From Podospora pseudoanserina (taxonomy: Eukaryota > Ascomycota > Sordariomycetes > Sordariales > Podosporaceae): 64,000 nt of DNA. The notes beneath the pieces were generated by a model. The model worked only from the letters and a program-made list of their open reading frames with translations, searched no databases and had not been told where the DNA came from. A program made the translations under genes and the position numbers. Location of the stretch: positions 3,162,001-3,226,000 of the forward strand of contig NC_085920.1 in NCBI RefSeq assembly GCF_035222485.1, read 5' to 3'. How positions within the stretch are numbered: position 1 is the stretch's first letter; the number at the start of each line of letters is the position of its first letter. Of the stretch, positions 12,341-27,056 are shown piece after piece.

Positions 12341-15300
12341 GGTGGTGGTGGTAGTGATGATGATGAACGGTGGGATGAAGCGTCTTGCGCAGACGTTCGC
12401 AGCTATGCGCTGATGATGGACGAGAGAGAAGGCGACTCCACATTCAAGTCATCCGATGATAAGAGGGCAAAAAGCAATGCGCGCACAGCCGTGGTATCGG
12501 GTCGCTGGGTCGAGGTGGGCGGCCGGCGCAGGGTTGGCGTGTGTGTCTCCAGTGAGCAGTGGGCAGTGAGCAGCGGTCCAATGTCGAGGCGGCAAAGGAG
12601 GGGGAGGCGAGATCTCTCTTCTCGACCACAGCACAGCAGCGGCAACAAGTTCAAGCAGTAGGCAGACAGACGTAGTGGTAGTAGCAGGAGTGAAAGCGTG
12701 TGTGTGTGAGTGGACGTCGAGGGGATTTTAGCCAAACGCGTGTACAGAGTGATTGTCCTGATGCCCTGGTCGGCGAAGACGAGCTAGTAATAAGGGTGGT
12801 CCCAGGACCTCCTGGACGTCGAGCGAAGGGGTAACCCTGCCCAAAGGACCCGGCACGCCTGTCTTGATCAGGACCTCCACAGCACACCTGCAGGTGCACG
12901 AATCTGACAAGCTCGCTATGGGGAATTTCCCTCAGCGTGAGAGGGCCCCCAGGAACTGAGGGAGATACTGTAGGGTATGTAATCGAAAGCGAGCTGCTGT
13001 TGCTGTCGCTGTGTAGGCGGAGAGTTGGCAAGAGCCAGTTCAGACTTTGCGCAGCGAGTACGAAACAGTGCGGCGCAGACAAGTGTCCCCCTCATAGACC
13101 AGCAGTGTCTCTGATAATGATGCTTGTGATATTGGCATGAACAAGGCCGGCCGTTCAGAAAATGCAAAAAAATGCAGTTCATTTCCAGAGAAGCTAGTGT
13201 AGGTGTATCTAGCTAGCTGTGCTAATTCAAGAGTGGCCAACCTCACAGGCAACACACTCCAAGGCAGGAGGACGGGAGGAGGAGGGGTAGAGTGAAGACA
13301 TCAGGGGCGTTGGGATAAAGAAGAGCCCGCGTCTCCAGGTCTCCCCTCGAGTGTGGATGGCAAACCGGGGACCCCCAGGGTTTTCCCATCTTTTTCCAGG
13401 TTGACCGCACGAGCCACCCCCAAGCCAGGGTCTCGGAATCTCCAGTGGAAGGCCGCTGTGTGTGAATCGAGCATTGCTTGTCCACTTGTCGTCCATCGTC
13501 CCTAAATTGCTGGATATCCACCCACTAACACCAAATCGTTGCTTTGCATATCGCGGCAGTTCGCGCACGTCAACCACCTCTTTTTTTCCCTCGGTCGATG
13601 ACGGGAACAGTCTTTCTGTACTGACATCATGTCTTGCTGAGAGCATGCTCTCGTAATATTCGGACTTAGGAGATACCGCCTCTCTATTCTCGTGCCACGT
13701 TCCCAAGTCGTTTCTCGTTCCTCGTTTAGGTTCTCGTTTTCCCGTCCTTGGTTTCCCCATGGCCACACCGTATTTGCTGGCTTCCTCGATGGCCCCGCGC
13801 CGATCCCCATGGTCCGGCGCCCGTGGTGGACAAGCGGTACCTTAACAAGCAGGATTCTACTATGCTTGGCTTGGGAAGGACAAGGAAACACACCGCAACG
13901 CGACAATTCTGCTGAGCTACACAGTATTACACGACAGGTGCCGTCGCTAGGGACAGTGAGTGGCATGGCATGGCATGGCGAGGCTGGGCGACGTAAGCGG
14001 GGTGGCAGCCGCAGCACACTCGCATGCAATGTGCGATTGCAGCGCAGTCAGCCCGGTAACGTGGGGAGCCCTTTACCGTGCCGCCTGCCCCTGGCGGGAA
14101 CGGGTAAGCCCCAGGCTAACGACACATCATTCATGCGATATAAAGTACAACCAGTTTCTAGGAAAACCACGGCTTGTCCGTTGTTTAACGAGTAAATTGC
14201 CTTTTCAGCGTGCCCAATGGCTGAGTCAATGAGCTCGTATGCTCATGGCAACAGTGCCACAGCAATACCGCAGACTACCCTACACCGAGGCCCGCCGAGG
14301 GCGTGCCTCTGACGCCTGGTGCTGCAAGCCAGTCTCTGGGCGCTGCGTGACTGACAGTTGCGGACAGGAGGAAACAGGCTAGCGAGAACCGAGCAGCCGT
14401 CATCCAATCTTGACAAATGAGAGTTGCAGCGCCCTCTTGCCACGACGCATCCCCAAAAGCACCGCGATACCGCCAGAAAACAGTCTCACGGACACTTCCG
14501 GGCGGAGACGGTTATTCCTCGTGGGTCGTCAGGGTAGTCCTTCCGTGACTCTGGGCGAGCCTGGTGACCCCTGAAGCGCGTGGTGTCTGGGTGCTGAAAC
14601 ACATCGCGAACCTTTCTTCAAACATCACAACACATGTCAGGGGAAGCCATGGGGGAAGCGGTGAGCTCCACTGACACGCCCTCATCAGCACTCTGCGCCA
14701 GCAGCGTCTCTCTTCCCCTCACACAAATCTTGCGCAAGAAAAGACGGCAATGGCCGTGACATGAGGTGGTTGTCTGGGAGTTGGGCCCGCGAGACTATCC
14801 GAACCCAGTGGCTGGGCATCGCAAGCCCTTGCCCGTCACCGTTTTCGATGGAGATGCCCAGCATGCGGATATACTGCGGGAGAATTAAACCTCCTTCTCT
14901 TTCGAGCCCGAAAAACACGTGCAGATGTACACACGCACGATATCGACCTGCCTCCTTCTGAAGCCTTTCATCATTCCGTCAAGGCGGACCCTGGTCAAGG
15001 AACCTGTCAGTTGATCGTCTTTGACAAATGATGGATGCAAGTCGGTCCTCGTTTTCTGTAGATCGATCTTACCAAGATAGCGTACCACGATGTTGCCTTG
15101 CTATTGTTGATGAGTCTACTGTGGTCCAATGGCTAGTGTATTCGTGCAGCATGCTCCGTAACCCAAGAATCAACATGGATCGTTTCGGTGTGTGGTCTCG
15201 CCCATCCCATGTCTTATCACATGCTCATGTTCTAGACGCGAGGGGGTGGGGCGGTGACAACGCTCTCCAGATCGAGAGCATGCCGAGGGACGGAGGATGA

Positions 15301-16640
15301 AAGAGATGATGGCTTTCCTCTTTCGATGTCATGAGAATTGCCGGTTGTTCATTCTTGCGTTCTTGAACACTCTTTAGTGGCTGTGTGGTTATCGTTATCA
15401 CAAATATCTGGGGAAGGCAGTCGGTAGGGCAGGGTGTACGGTACCGAGCAAAGCCGCTACAGTACAACGGGCCCCAAGTTCTTCGATCTTGACCATTGAT
15501 TACGTTGGAAGCAACCCCCCCCCAGGACGACCCATGTACCCACATACTGTGCTCCGTTTGTGAAACGGCCATCGAGTACATAAACGGCAACGTAGGGCCC
15601 ATCAATCAGTCAAAGAGCTCGCAAGCATGGTCTCTTCTTGGGCATGCTTGAGAGTCATCGTCTGGCCCGACTGGATGTTCCACTCGGCCGAGACTCATAG
15701 GACCTGCTGCAAAGAGAATCCAAAGAGGGAGCCCCCCAAGAGACGTCGGGGCAAGATGTGATGGCTAATCCAGTCTGGAGTAGCTTCGGCAGCTCCCAGG
15801 CACAGACGGCGGACGGCAGGCGATGTTGAATTTAAGGTTGGAGATCACGGATCCCAAGGCATTTCTTTTGCTCCCATCATGGCATCTCCCAGGCCCGTTG
15901 TAGAAGGAACTCCGGCGAGGCTGCGTCATTTCCGTAGGTACCGGCTTGGGACGCGGGGATGGCTTCTGCCAGGTGGCCGGCGACGGGAGCCATGCCACAG
16001 GGCGCCAAGAGCAACGTTTTTTTGCGGGCATCCTTCTTGAAAGCTTCCACGCAGGGGTCGTCACGGAAGGCCCCGCACCAGCAGCCGTATTCGGGATTAC
16101 CATCTGAACATCTACTGAACACACCCCACGACACCCCATGTCTGAGATGCATGAATATGCGATTTCGCTATGAGCCGCCGTGATCGTCCACATAATATGG
16201 CGATTGGGCCTTGGTGAAATGCATATGGCCGACCGGACATTCCGCAGTTACAGGGAGGTGTCCAAGGAGATGGTTAGAAAATCATGTCATTCGAGAGATT
16301 ATAGAACGCGGCATTCTCCGGCAACCAGCGGCTTGGATGCAGTCCCGAGCGGAAAAACGGTGCACCCGGCTCTTTCTTGATGGCTCGGTAGTTGGCCCCA
16401 CCCTAACCTGGAACCTCCAGCGAACGCTCAGAGCAGGTCGTTGCCCCTCCTAAACCGGAGCATCCATCCATCGCCTGGAGTACATGTCATCATTTCAAAC
16501 AATTATCTACTTTGATAGAGCACACATCTCACACAACAGTCACGGCACCTCAGATTCGTGGAAGCACGCCAACCGAATCTCGGCACATTAACGCCCAAGC
16601 AGCAAAATCCGTACCTAGGCCACGAAACCCCGCCTTCAAA
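12341..16640. other. Large gene-poor region upstream of the transcription factor
   Basis: About 4.3 kb with no confident gene. Base composition is mixed rather than strongly AT-rich, so it does not look like RIP-mutated repeat DNA. It should include the promoter and leader of the transcription factor at its left end and the CIA2 promoter at its right. The only stretch with coding-like third positions is the minus-strand frame at 15877-16152, listed separately. A short tandem TGGCA repeat lies near 13962-13979. Confidence 0.5.
15877..16152 (-). CDS. Possible small Cys-containing protein or gene fragment
   Basis: An uninterrupted 91-codon frame starts with ATG, with an in-frame stop upstream. 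Its middle (YGCWCGAFRDDPCVEAF, then LLLAPCGMAPVAGHLAEA) uses C- and G-ending codons like the real genes here, unlike the surrounding sequence. There is no signal peptide at this ATG, no clear partner exon and no family I recognise. It may be one exon of a small gene, a degenerated gene remnant or chance. Confidence 0.22.
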   Translation of the reverse strand: MHLRHGVSWGVFSRCSDGNPEYGCWCGAFRDDPCVEAFKKDARKKTLLLAPCGMAPVAGHLAEAIPASQAGTYGNDAASPEFLLQRAWEMP

Positions 16641-17396
16641 ATGCGCGAAGTCGACAACGCCAACCCCTCCATCCTCAACGTCTCACAGCTTCCGAGCAGA
16701 AGTCGGAAAGTGACCACACCGAGGCAGGGACCGGACTCGAAATGCGACAACATTGTCTATTCTAAGCGTCCATGGCTGTGTGGGTCATCCTCATCAGAGG
16801 ATGAGGACCTCGAGGAGGAGTACGGCGAGGACCCTGTGGATGCCCAGGACATCTACGGTAAGCACCACACCCACCCCTCATTACTCATTGCTTTTCGCAT
16901 TGCATATACATCGTTGGCTAGTTTCGATTTCCTCTGTTTGGTTTGAATGCACATCAATGCCGCTTTGATGCTCAGTGTTTTAAATAGATCGTGTTGGCGA
17001 TCACGCAGCTGACGTTTCGCAGACCTTATTTCCCCAATATCAGACCCCGAACACCCTCATACTCTGGGGCAGCTCTCGGTGGTCCAACTACCTGACATCC
17101 ACCTGACTCCTCCGCCCACTGAGCGCCGAGGAGACAAACTGGTCACGGTCACTGTTGATCTGACACCTACCGTCAACCACTGCTCTCTTGCCACTGTCAT
17201 CGGTTTGGCAGTGCGGTACCGGCTGGAGCAGACCCTGCCGCCCAACTACCGCTTTGATGTGAGAATGAAGGATGGCTCTCATGCCCAGGATGACCAAGTC
17301 AACAAGCAACTGGGTGACAAAGAGAGAGTCGCCGCGGCTCTGGAAAACGACACACTGAAAGGCATGCTCGACAAGATGCTCGAGACATGCGTGTAA
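16641..17396 (+). CDS. CIA2: Cytosolic iron-sulfur assembly targeting factor Cia2 (MIP18/FAM96 family)
   Basis: Two exons (16641-16857, 17023-17396) encode 196 residues. Cia2 works with Cia1 and Mms19 to deliver 4Fe-4S clusters to cytosolic and nuclear apoproteins such as polymerases and helicases. The N-terminus carries NANPSILN and an acidic SSSSEDEDLEEE stretch. The DUF59 core begins at YDLISPISDPEHP and contains the conserved cysteine motif NHCSLATVIGL (about residue 135). It ends with the family signature VNKQLGDKERVAAALEN. The 165-bp intron has a GGTAAGC donor and a CGCAG acceptor, and joins TAC-G to AC in frame. The ATG at 16641 has good context (TCAAAATG). Confidence 0.95.
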
Positions 17397-20300
17397 CTTG
17401 ATGTGGAAATTCAAGGTCTCACACTTGCTGATGCGACTATATATTTTGTCGTTTTACGCCATCGACTTGCTACATAGCAGGCCATTCACCGAGGTCAACC
17501 TTCAGTCCAGCACAGGGGTGTGTCAGCACTGTCGGATTCAGACCCTGGATAGGCACACCCCTTCCCAGGTGCCTTGTTCGAAGCCCCTGTGTACGTCGCT
17601 TGCGATTGGCGGGACAATCTCGGGCTTGTGATCCTCCTCCCCCCCTCCGCCTAGAGCCCGCCCACTCGGGACAGTTCCAGGTTCTCTCCTGCGAGTCTTC
17701 TTGCGGCCCGTGGGGGAGCAAATTGATGAAGTTTGAACCAGGGGTCAGCCGGCGAACTGGCTTTTCGACATCGACACAGATCGCCTCTTCCCGTCTTTGA
17801 TATATGCAATACACAATGTCTGGATGACGGATAATATTCTCTTCATCATGTTCAATGTGCCAAACATGCTGTGCTCTTTCAAAATGCCATTGCAGTTGCA
17901 CCAACAAGCCACGCCCAGCAAACCCCACGCTGCGAATGAACTGCCCTTTCTAGAATCTCCATCCTTCAAGGGTTTGCTCGCCCAGTTAGAGGCGTCTTCT
18001 GGTCCGTGGAATCAACTCAGGTCCAGCCACATCTTGTCACGCAAGCCGCATCACGCCATGTACCTCAGACCCTTGTCCCTGAGGTTACTTGACTATTTTA
18101 CCGACTTGGTAGACGCGTGTGCGTCAATATGTCTGTTTGCACTTCACTGGAGGGCAGCGGCGGCCAGAGTTACCTTGGGGGAGATTTCCCATGATCGGTT
18201 CCAAAGATTCCCACATCCCGAAGAAATGGTCCCCGAGATCCTAGTCTACCGGCGAACACCCTCCTTACAAGTGCTACCTATGTCCCACTTGTAGGATACA
18301 GCCCTCATTGTGAATGAGACAGTTGCCGTTTCCTAAGAACAGGGCACCTCTTGACTTTAGGGCATCGGATGCACTGCTGTGTAGTAGGTGTTGACCTATT
18401 TACCTTCCCCTTACTCACACCGAAAGGATCATCTGCGGTGGATGCATGCTGGCTGGGGTGTTATCAAGATTTATACTCGCTCCTATTTTCTTGATTTTAG
18501 TTATCAAACCATTGCAACGACATAACTGCCGCCAACTATTGCCGTTTGGTCTAATCATACCGGATATCATAACGCGTCTGCATACACTCCTGCCATCACA
18601 TGATTTTTGGCAAGGGAAGCAACTAACGTGACTAAGCGCTAGATGTTTCGAAGAGAATGTGGACAAGACGCCCCAGTTTCTTTTTTTTCTTTTTTTTCTC
18701 TCAAACATGCTCGGTTATTTTTCCTCCTCAAACGGTCCGGGTGGCAGGATTAACGGCCCGCCGTTGTGAGCCTTGGCTACAGAAGCGCTAGTTTCACGAA
18801 ACTTATTACAAATTCTCCTATCACAAAGCACAAATGGGAAATTCCGCGCGCAATAAAGACGTGCGGTGGAGTTAGGGGGAGAGAGAGGCGGTCTGGATCG
18901 TGTCATTAAATCAACCTGGGGGAATTCTAGCAAGCAAGCTAACACTAGATAACTAACTGACGTGTTCGGTACCAAAAAGAGCATCTTGTTCAGAATGGTA
19001 GCGAGGTGAATGTATATGATTTTCACCTGTTGGAAAAACCCAAGCATGTGAATATCCCATTTCACCTTATCATCATCAACAAAAAAAAAAACAAGTTATC
19101 ATCAGACGGACAGCTTGTCATCAGTCCGCAGCACATCCATGTCTCCCACGAAGGGCCCCATCTTGTCCACCATGTGCGTTGCAAGCGCCTAACAATGCAA
19201 AGGCACACCGTTTTCTGTCTTTTTGTTTTTGGCGAGATGGCCCCAATACAACGCTTAACAGTTGAGATATCCCGCAAAAAGGACTCCACAACAAACATAA
19301 CAAAAATCCTGCATATGTAAGGTATCTACGCTGGGGGAAGAATGCAACAAGGGGCTCCTCCTTCGGTAGAGTTTATCCTTTCCAACCCAACCCCTTCAGT
19401 GCTTTACATACCCACCTCCCTATCTGGGCGGCGTACATAATCGACACAAACGAGGACCCCTGGGAGAGGGAAAATGCTACAGTGCACATAGACCCTGGCT
19501 GCAGGTAGGGGAGGGAGGTTATATGCCAGGGGGGGATGATGATGAACCTGAGTCAAGAGAGGACAGACAGTGGTAGTTTTCATGACGGGGGAAACATCAT
19601 GGCGTCATATGGGGTTTGGGGTGCTCTGGAAGGGAGGGGATTGGTACCTTGAATGAGCAGTAGCTACGTGGGCGTAAAGGGAAGGTCACGAACAACATCA
19701 ATCATCACACCCACGAGTAGAAAGCGTATGTGCCTGACGGGATGGGATGGAAAACCTTCCTATGGCGTCATACTTCCCCTTCAACATTGACCAACTCTAT
19801 CCGAGACAAAGCGAAAAACCGGGGAAGAAGCCTTTGGATGAGCATCCGAAGTTGGAAGGTGAGTAACACATCTACAGCGTGGGGGGTCTAAAACGCAAGA
19901 ATCATTCGCACAGCATAAGATGGCAGTAGCAATCAGACAACAACACAGTGGGCAAGTTATGTCAAGAGTACAGACCTGACTGCAACTCCCCGGTGGTACA
20001 TGGGAACAAAAACGGCAGTTGAAACTATCATACAACCCCCCCTTCACATGTGTAAAACATGGGACATACAAAGCAATACGCCAGGTGAGTAAACATAAAA
20101 ACCCCTCCCATGCATAGATTCTGGAATAGAAAGAGAAGCAGATATCCCACGATAAAGGGCCTGATAATGCGAATTGATAACCCGATGTAGTGTGTCTTGT
20201 TTATAACAACACGAAACGAACAAGACAGACTCCTCGATGCTTAAGGTACCAAGAAACCGTAGATAGTAGTTCAATATCTGCACCACAGCAAAGAAACCAG

Positions 20301-20811
20301 AACCAAACCCGAATGCAGTAGTTATGAAAGCTTGCTTACAAACCTCTCCCCCGGGAACCCGGCAGCCATGTGCATAGAAGAAGATAAAGCAACAAAATAA
20401 ATTAATTGCCCTCCCACTTTCGTGCCTTGCATAACCGCCCGGAGACACTCGCCACACACATCCACAACAACACATCGAACCTCCACTCTCACATCAACCC
20501 CAAAGAAGATCTAGAACAATTCATAGGAACAAAGCCCCCGGAGAGGACCAACCTCCAACTACCGAGTTGTTTTAGTCGGATGCTCCGAGGCAGACCAGCT
20601 GTGAGAGTTGGTGCAGCAACTGGCAGGCTTCAGACCTCGTAGAATCACCAGCAAAAGTTCAAGTGATGATAACACTTCCTTCCCTCTAATTACTTTTCCC
20701 ATTGTCAGGTCTCCATATACAGAGGTAGAACCACCCACAAAACACCGTAATACCTAACATAATACAACATTTCTAAACCTTGACCTAGACCAACCCTTCT
20801 CAAGGGGAATC
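17397..20811. other. Gene-poor region between CIA2 and SNU114
   Basis: About 3.4 kb without a supportable coding gene; both flanking genes end here. It is more AT-rich than its surroundings between 18.3 and 20.8 kb. Open frames up to 165 codons occur (for example plus strand 17797-18294), but none has coding-like third positions or a recognisable product. A non-coding transcript cannot be excluded. Confidence 0.5.
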
Positions 20812-23800
20812 TCAAGCCTCCCCCAAAGTCCCACTCCCCACCAAACTCTCATAAAACTCCCTCTCCAAAAACTTAGCCACACTCACATCCTCACTCAACC
20901 CCTTCCTCCTCCTAGTCTTGAGCACAAAATCCCTCGCCGTCGCCTGCGCGCTTGCCATCTGCAGCGGCCTCGTAACCTGCTCCTTGTCCAGCGGATCCCC
21001 CGGCACCATATTCCACCGGTCAAACACCAAGCTCACCATCGCCTGCCCCGGCGTGTTGATCCTCAGATCCGTCTCAAACCCAAAACTATCAATCACCGGT
21101 ATCAACCCATTGACCCTATAAAGCGGCGTGCCCGCGATGGGCCCATCCGACAAGACATGGCCCCTCCTCCTGGCCAAAATGTTGTACACCATCGACACCG
21201 AGTCCTGAGGTCCAGTCATCGAGACCGAGTAAAGCGGCTCCATCAGCCTGGGGGAGGCCATCAAAAAGGACGAGTAGCACGCCCTGCGGGCCGTGGGGAT
21301 GATCTGGCCGCCGCCACGGAAGATGGTTTCCTGCGCCAGGGCAACGTCGATGAGGCGGAACTTGGTGTTGCGGATTGCTGAGGAGATAACCAAATTAGCA
21401 TGTGAAGGAAAGGGTTAGGGTCAATGACGGGAAACAAAGTATGAGGTGGCATGACTGTGCCATTGTCAAGCATGCAAGACTCCCAGCCCGGTGACCCCCC
21501 CCTCGTCCCCGTCCCCCACAGATTCCTTCACTCCATACCTGCCGTTGTCAACAACAGGCGAGGCAAAGCAAAGCAAGGAACCCTCTGGGGAAGAAGCTCT
21601 CCATGTCCTGCCAGGGAGGCGTCCATAACATGCATGCATGCATTTCCATCCCCTCCGTGAAATTCTGATTTGAGCAGGTGGTCAAACCAGGCAAAGCCAC
21701 ACCCCCTCATGCACGGCAACCCCCATGGGGTGGCCACCAGAAAAATGATAGGTACGCTTGTACCCTTCTGCCTGCACTGCAGGAACATATGCACAAGAAG
21801 ACCGGAATGAAACAGAAAGGGTAGTAGTAACCGTATCGAAAAGGGATTTCAAACTCACGTTCTTCGCATAGTGGGCCTTCTCGGGTGGCCCAAGCAAAAC
21901 CCTGACGAATCGACTCCTTCACCGTGGCTAATCGTTTCTTGTCGACCTGGAAAGAGAAGAAAAGATCTGTCAGTCTACTACTGAGTGGTGCGGTAGAAGG
22001 GGGAGAAAAAGGCCCGATTTGGGCGATCCGGGGCAAAGCCTCGGCAAACTGGGGTGCCGGAGTGAATGACGCGGAAGAGGCGTGTTGCAATAATGACAGG
22101 AAAAAAAAAGAAAAACTCACCTCTCCTGGCAATGTGTCGTCTTGGAGAATATTTGGACCCATCTCTTCCGGTCCAAAGGCCCAGATGCTTCTGGCCGCCA
22201 AAAGGTCCCAGTCATACTTGTCGACGAAGAATTTGGCCGTCTTTCGAGGCGGGTCCCGTATCCTCACGGCCCCTGACTCGATGTCCTTTGCGATGCCATC
22301 ATCTAATGGCTCGGCCACCATGGTGATGGTGTTTTTCTTGTTTGGTGTGATGGCATAGCACTTGGTGGCTGACATGTCCTGTACCGTCTCGCAGAATCGG
22401 ACGACGGGATCCGATACTCTGACCTCCATGTCGGCGTAGAGACGGCGCAAGTCGTGCAGCACACAATCCATGTAGAGTTCACCGGTTCCGAGAATGATGT
22501 GTTCGCCAGACTCCTCCACCTTCGTAGTCACCAAAGGATAGCTCTTGTTGATCTTTCGAATTCCGTCCAGCATCTTTGGCAGTTCCGATGGGTTGATGGG
22601 CTCCACCGCAACCTTCAGAACAGACTCGGTCAGGTGAGTGAGAGGCTTGAAGATGTAGGCGTCTTCGTCATCCTCGAACTGCTTGGCTACAATCGTACCC
22701 GTCTTCACGATCGAATTGTCAACGCCGCCCAGCAAGACCCAGTTCCCAGCAGGGACTCCATCGGTTGGGATATTGTATCGAGTTTCGGCAATGAAGACCT
22801 CGGCTACTCTGGCCACGACCATGTCTTCCTCGTCGTCGATCGAGTAGCCCTCGCCCAATACCCGAACCTCGGTCCCTGGCTGAGCAATACCGCTCATCAC
22901 TCTCCCAAAAGCATTGAAGCTCTTGGCATCAGCCGTGTTGAACAGCTTTGTGACATAGATGACCAGAGGTCCGTTTTGATCGCAAGCCTTCATCGACTCG
23001 GCAACTTTTGTGTCGAGAGGACCGGTGTAGTAGCGCTCGAGCTTCTTCTGGGCCGCCTCAGCTGGAGAAGGAATGTGCTCGCAGACCATATCAACGAACC
23101 CGGTCGATGGCCCAAAGAACTGCTCGCAAACCAGCTTCAACAGAACCTTGGGATCCGTCTTGTACTGGGAAGGCTTGAGTTGGATGCCAAGCTTCGCAAG
23201 AGTACCCTTGAGATCCTCCGGGCTCTCACTAATAGTGTGAGAATAGATCTTGTAGATAGGCTCGAGAATGAAGTTGACAAAGGACCGCTTAGCACCTTCA
23301 TCGACGGGTTTCCTTGTGAAGCTCCGTTTCCTTGGGTTGAAGTAGACATCACCCCATAACCGTTTAGCAAACTCCTCGATGTTGACGCCTCCGAAGCTGT
23401 CGGAGTACATCTTGGCGAACGACTTCAGGGTAAAGCACCAGCCCATCGAAGTGCATGTAAACAGCACATTGCCTCTCTCTGGACTGACCCTCTTCGACTC
23501 GCCCTTGCCGGGGATCGTGTTCTCGATAACAGTGTTTACCTCTTCGATTACGTGCTTGAGCTTGTAGTAGGCGTCGTTGGGTGGCAGCTTCAGTTCGAGA
23601 ACCAGGCGATCCATCTTGTTGACGATCAATGTGATCGGGATATCCTCGAGAACGGCATGTTTGATGATCTGCTCTGTGTTGACCTGAACACCCTCCACCA
23701 CATCCACCACCAAGCAAACACCGTCCACCAGCCGAAACGCCGCGGCAACCTCATCGACGAAATCCACATGGCCGGGTGTGTCGATAATGTTGACGAGATG

Positions 23801-24635
23801 GGACTTGCCCTTGGTGTTGGGGAGAACCAAGCTCATGGGCGACGCCTTGATTGACAATCCTCTTTCCCGCTCTAGCACATGTACGTCGGTATATCTGAGT
23901 TGTTCGTCCCGCTTCTTCCCTGTCCTCTGTTCTAGCCTGTCGTTGATGTTGTGCGTCTCCAATACCAGCATATCCATAAACGCCGTCTTTCCGTGGTGCA
24001 GGTGTCCGGCCAGGGCGACATTTCGAATCTGTTCGGGATAGTTCATGAGATCGGTCATGAAACTGCGGTCGAAGAACACTGGTGGAAGGTCGGCCTCCTC
24101 GATGCTGAACTTCTTCTGCTCGACGGGGGCGATAATGGGCTGTGTTAGTGGTTGCGCATCCTCCTCCTGAACCATCGTCTCAACCCCCTCGCCATACACC
24201 TGGGCTGCCGTCGGATAGTACTGCTTGTCTTCGTGGAGGATCACGGCGTTGGATGGACCATCATCTGTAGCCAATATCAGCTTCCTTCCCTCGGCGCCTC
24301 CAAGCGCAACAACAGGCGATGATGCTCACCGTCAATTTCCATCAATTCCTGGCCAGTGGCCTCTGGTGCCTCCTCAGGATAGTCATCGTAAGCGTAGTTG
24401 CCCGCATCCACGCCATGTTCGGATTCTTCTTCGGAAGCCTCGGCCTCGCCGCTGTGAGTGTAGAGTTAGCATGGATCGAGTTGTGCCAGGCAGGCAATCG
24501 CAAGAGGCTGCGACTGGGATTGATTAATGAAGATGTAAACAGGGGACGGGGGGAATCGCAGAAAAGAAATCAGGGGTGAAAGTGAGAACAAACGTACATG
24601 AAGTTTCCAAACTCGTCATAAAGATCGTCATCCAT
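20812..24635 (-). CDS. SNU114: U5 snRNP GTPase Snu114 (116-kDa component, EF-2 like)
   Basis: Five exons (24635-24598, 24451-24330, 24264-22121, 21946-21859, 21377-20812) encode 985 residues, the usual length of the family. Snu114 is the U5 snRNP GTPase that controls Brr2 and so spliceosome activation and disassembly. After an acidic N-terminus (exons 1-3) the GTPase motifs appear: P-loop [12 protein letters not shown] near residue 145, then DTPGHVDF and NKMDR. The later EF-2-like domains are followed by IRNTKFRL and, in the last exon, [16 protein letters not shown]. Exon joins preserve frame throughout. The fourth intron is long for this window (481 bp) and includes a TGCATGCATGCAT repeat. 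The 3' end of the coding strand is G-rich. Confidence 0.96.
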
Positions 24636-25585
24636 TTTGCTGAGGGTATCGGGGAGTTGGGGTTGAATTGGCTGGATTGAGGCTCGTCGCGTCGTCGCGA
24701 GCCTTCTCGCAGCACCAAGTCTCCAAAAATTAATGGTTGGCAGCGCACGAGCCAACTGCGCAGGCCAAGTCCCGGCAGGCAACTGTTTTGGGACGCTACT
24801 GTGCGAGGGCAGTGCTGGCATCAATTCTCACTGTACAACTCTTCAACTTCCAACTCAGCACTTGAAAAAGAAAGATACTTAAACAATATGCCGAGATAAA
24901 TTCAGCGGTTAGAGTCTGGATACGATCAGGACAACTCCCAGGTTCAGCCTCCTTCGTGATGGGGTTGAACTGGACGTTTATACTCTTATACATACATAAC
25001 CCTGGTCTTGGCTTCACAATTCAGCATTGCCATCTACCTACGTACCGCCGTAGTCCAACTCACCCACAGCTCCGCTGATCGGATCAGAATCTTTATCAGA
25101 TCTTTTTGATCAAGAAAGACAGGGAGGTCCCTGGCAGATCATGGCATGGTACCGCCGGCCAGCTGCAAGGGGCCAAGAACTTGTTGGAAACGAGCCTTTT
25201 TCATGCCACCTCTGCTGCTCTGGTGCTCTGCCACGAGAACAATAGTAAGTGATCAGCCAGAACAATGATTCCGTGGTGATCTTTGTTGGGCTCCAAGTCG
25301 AGGCGGTGGCGGCCCGCGTAGCTCTCTCGAACAAGTCTAAGTGCATGCGAGGCAAATCAACGGCTCAGGAACCGTTGCCCCGCGGGGAGTCTTTCTCCAA
25401 TTAAAAAATGGTGGGGAGTGGGAAGGGGGTCGAAGGGGGGTCCAGTTAGGCGGTGTGATCCATCTCATCAGTTCGCTGGGGAATTTCATAAAACAAAGCT
25501 TCCTCCCCCTCCCCATCACCGCCCCTCCTTGCTCGAAATTCTCCGAATTCTTCAGTTTTCCTAATCCCGAACACAGTCCTTCAAG
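24636..25585. promoter_or_regulatory. Divergent promoter region SNU114/ERG10
   Basis: A 950-bp space between two genes transcribed away from each other. It must hold both promoters. I saw no clear TATA box; a C/T-rich leader precedes the ERG10 ATG. Confidence 0.5.

Positions 25586-27056
<1,471 letters not shown>

Noticed and set aside
13227-14195. Overlapping open frames of 179 codons (minus) and 167 codons (plus)
   Set aside because: They overlap each other, use codons unlike the real genes, contain no recognisable motif and have no supporting splice structure.
17023-17396. Leucine in ERVAAALEN of CIA2 as a lost cysteine
   Set aside because: Human CIAO2B has the same leucine as far as I recall, and the conserved reactive cysteine in HCSLAT is present.
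17797-18294. A plus-strand open frame of 165 codons in the gene-poor region
   Set aside because: Low-bias codons, no domain, no promoter-like sequence; most likely chance.
22454-23359. A plus-strand open frame of 301 codons inside SNU114
   Set aside because: Antisense to the well-supported GTPase exon; the sense strand carries all the EF-2-like motifs.
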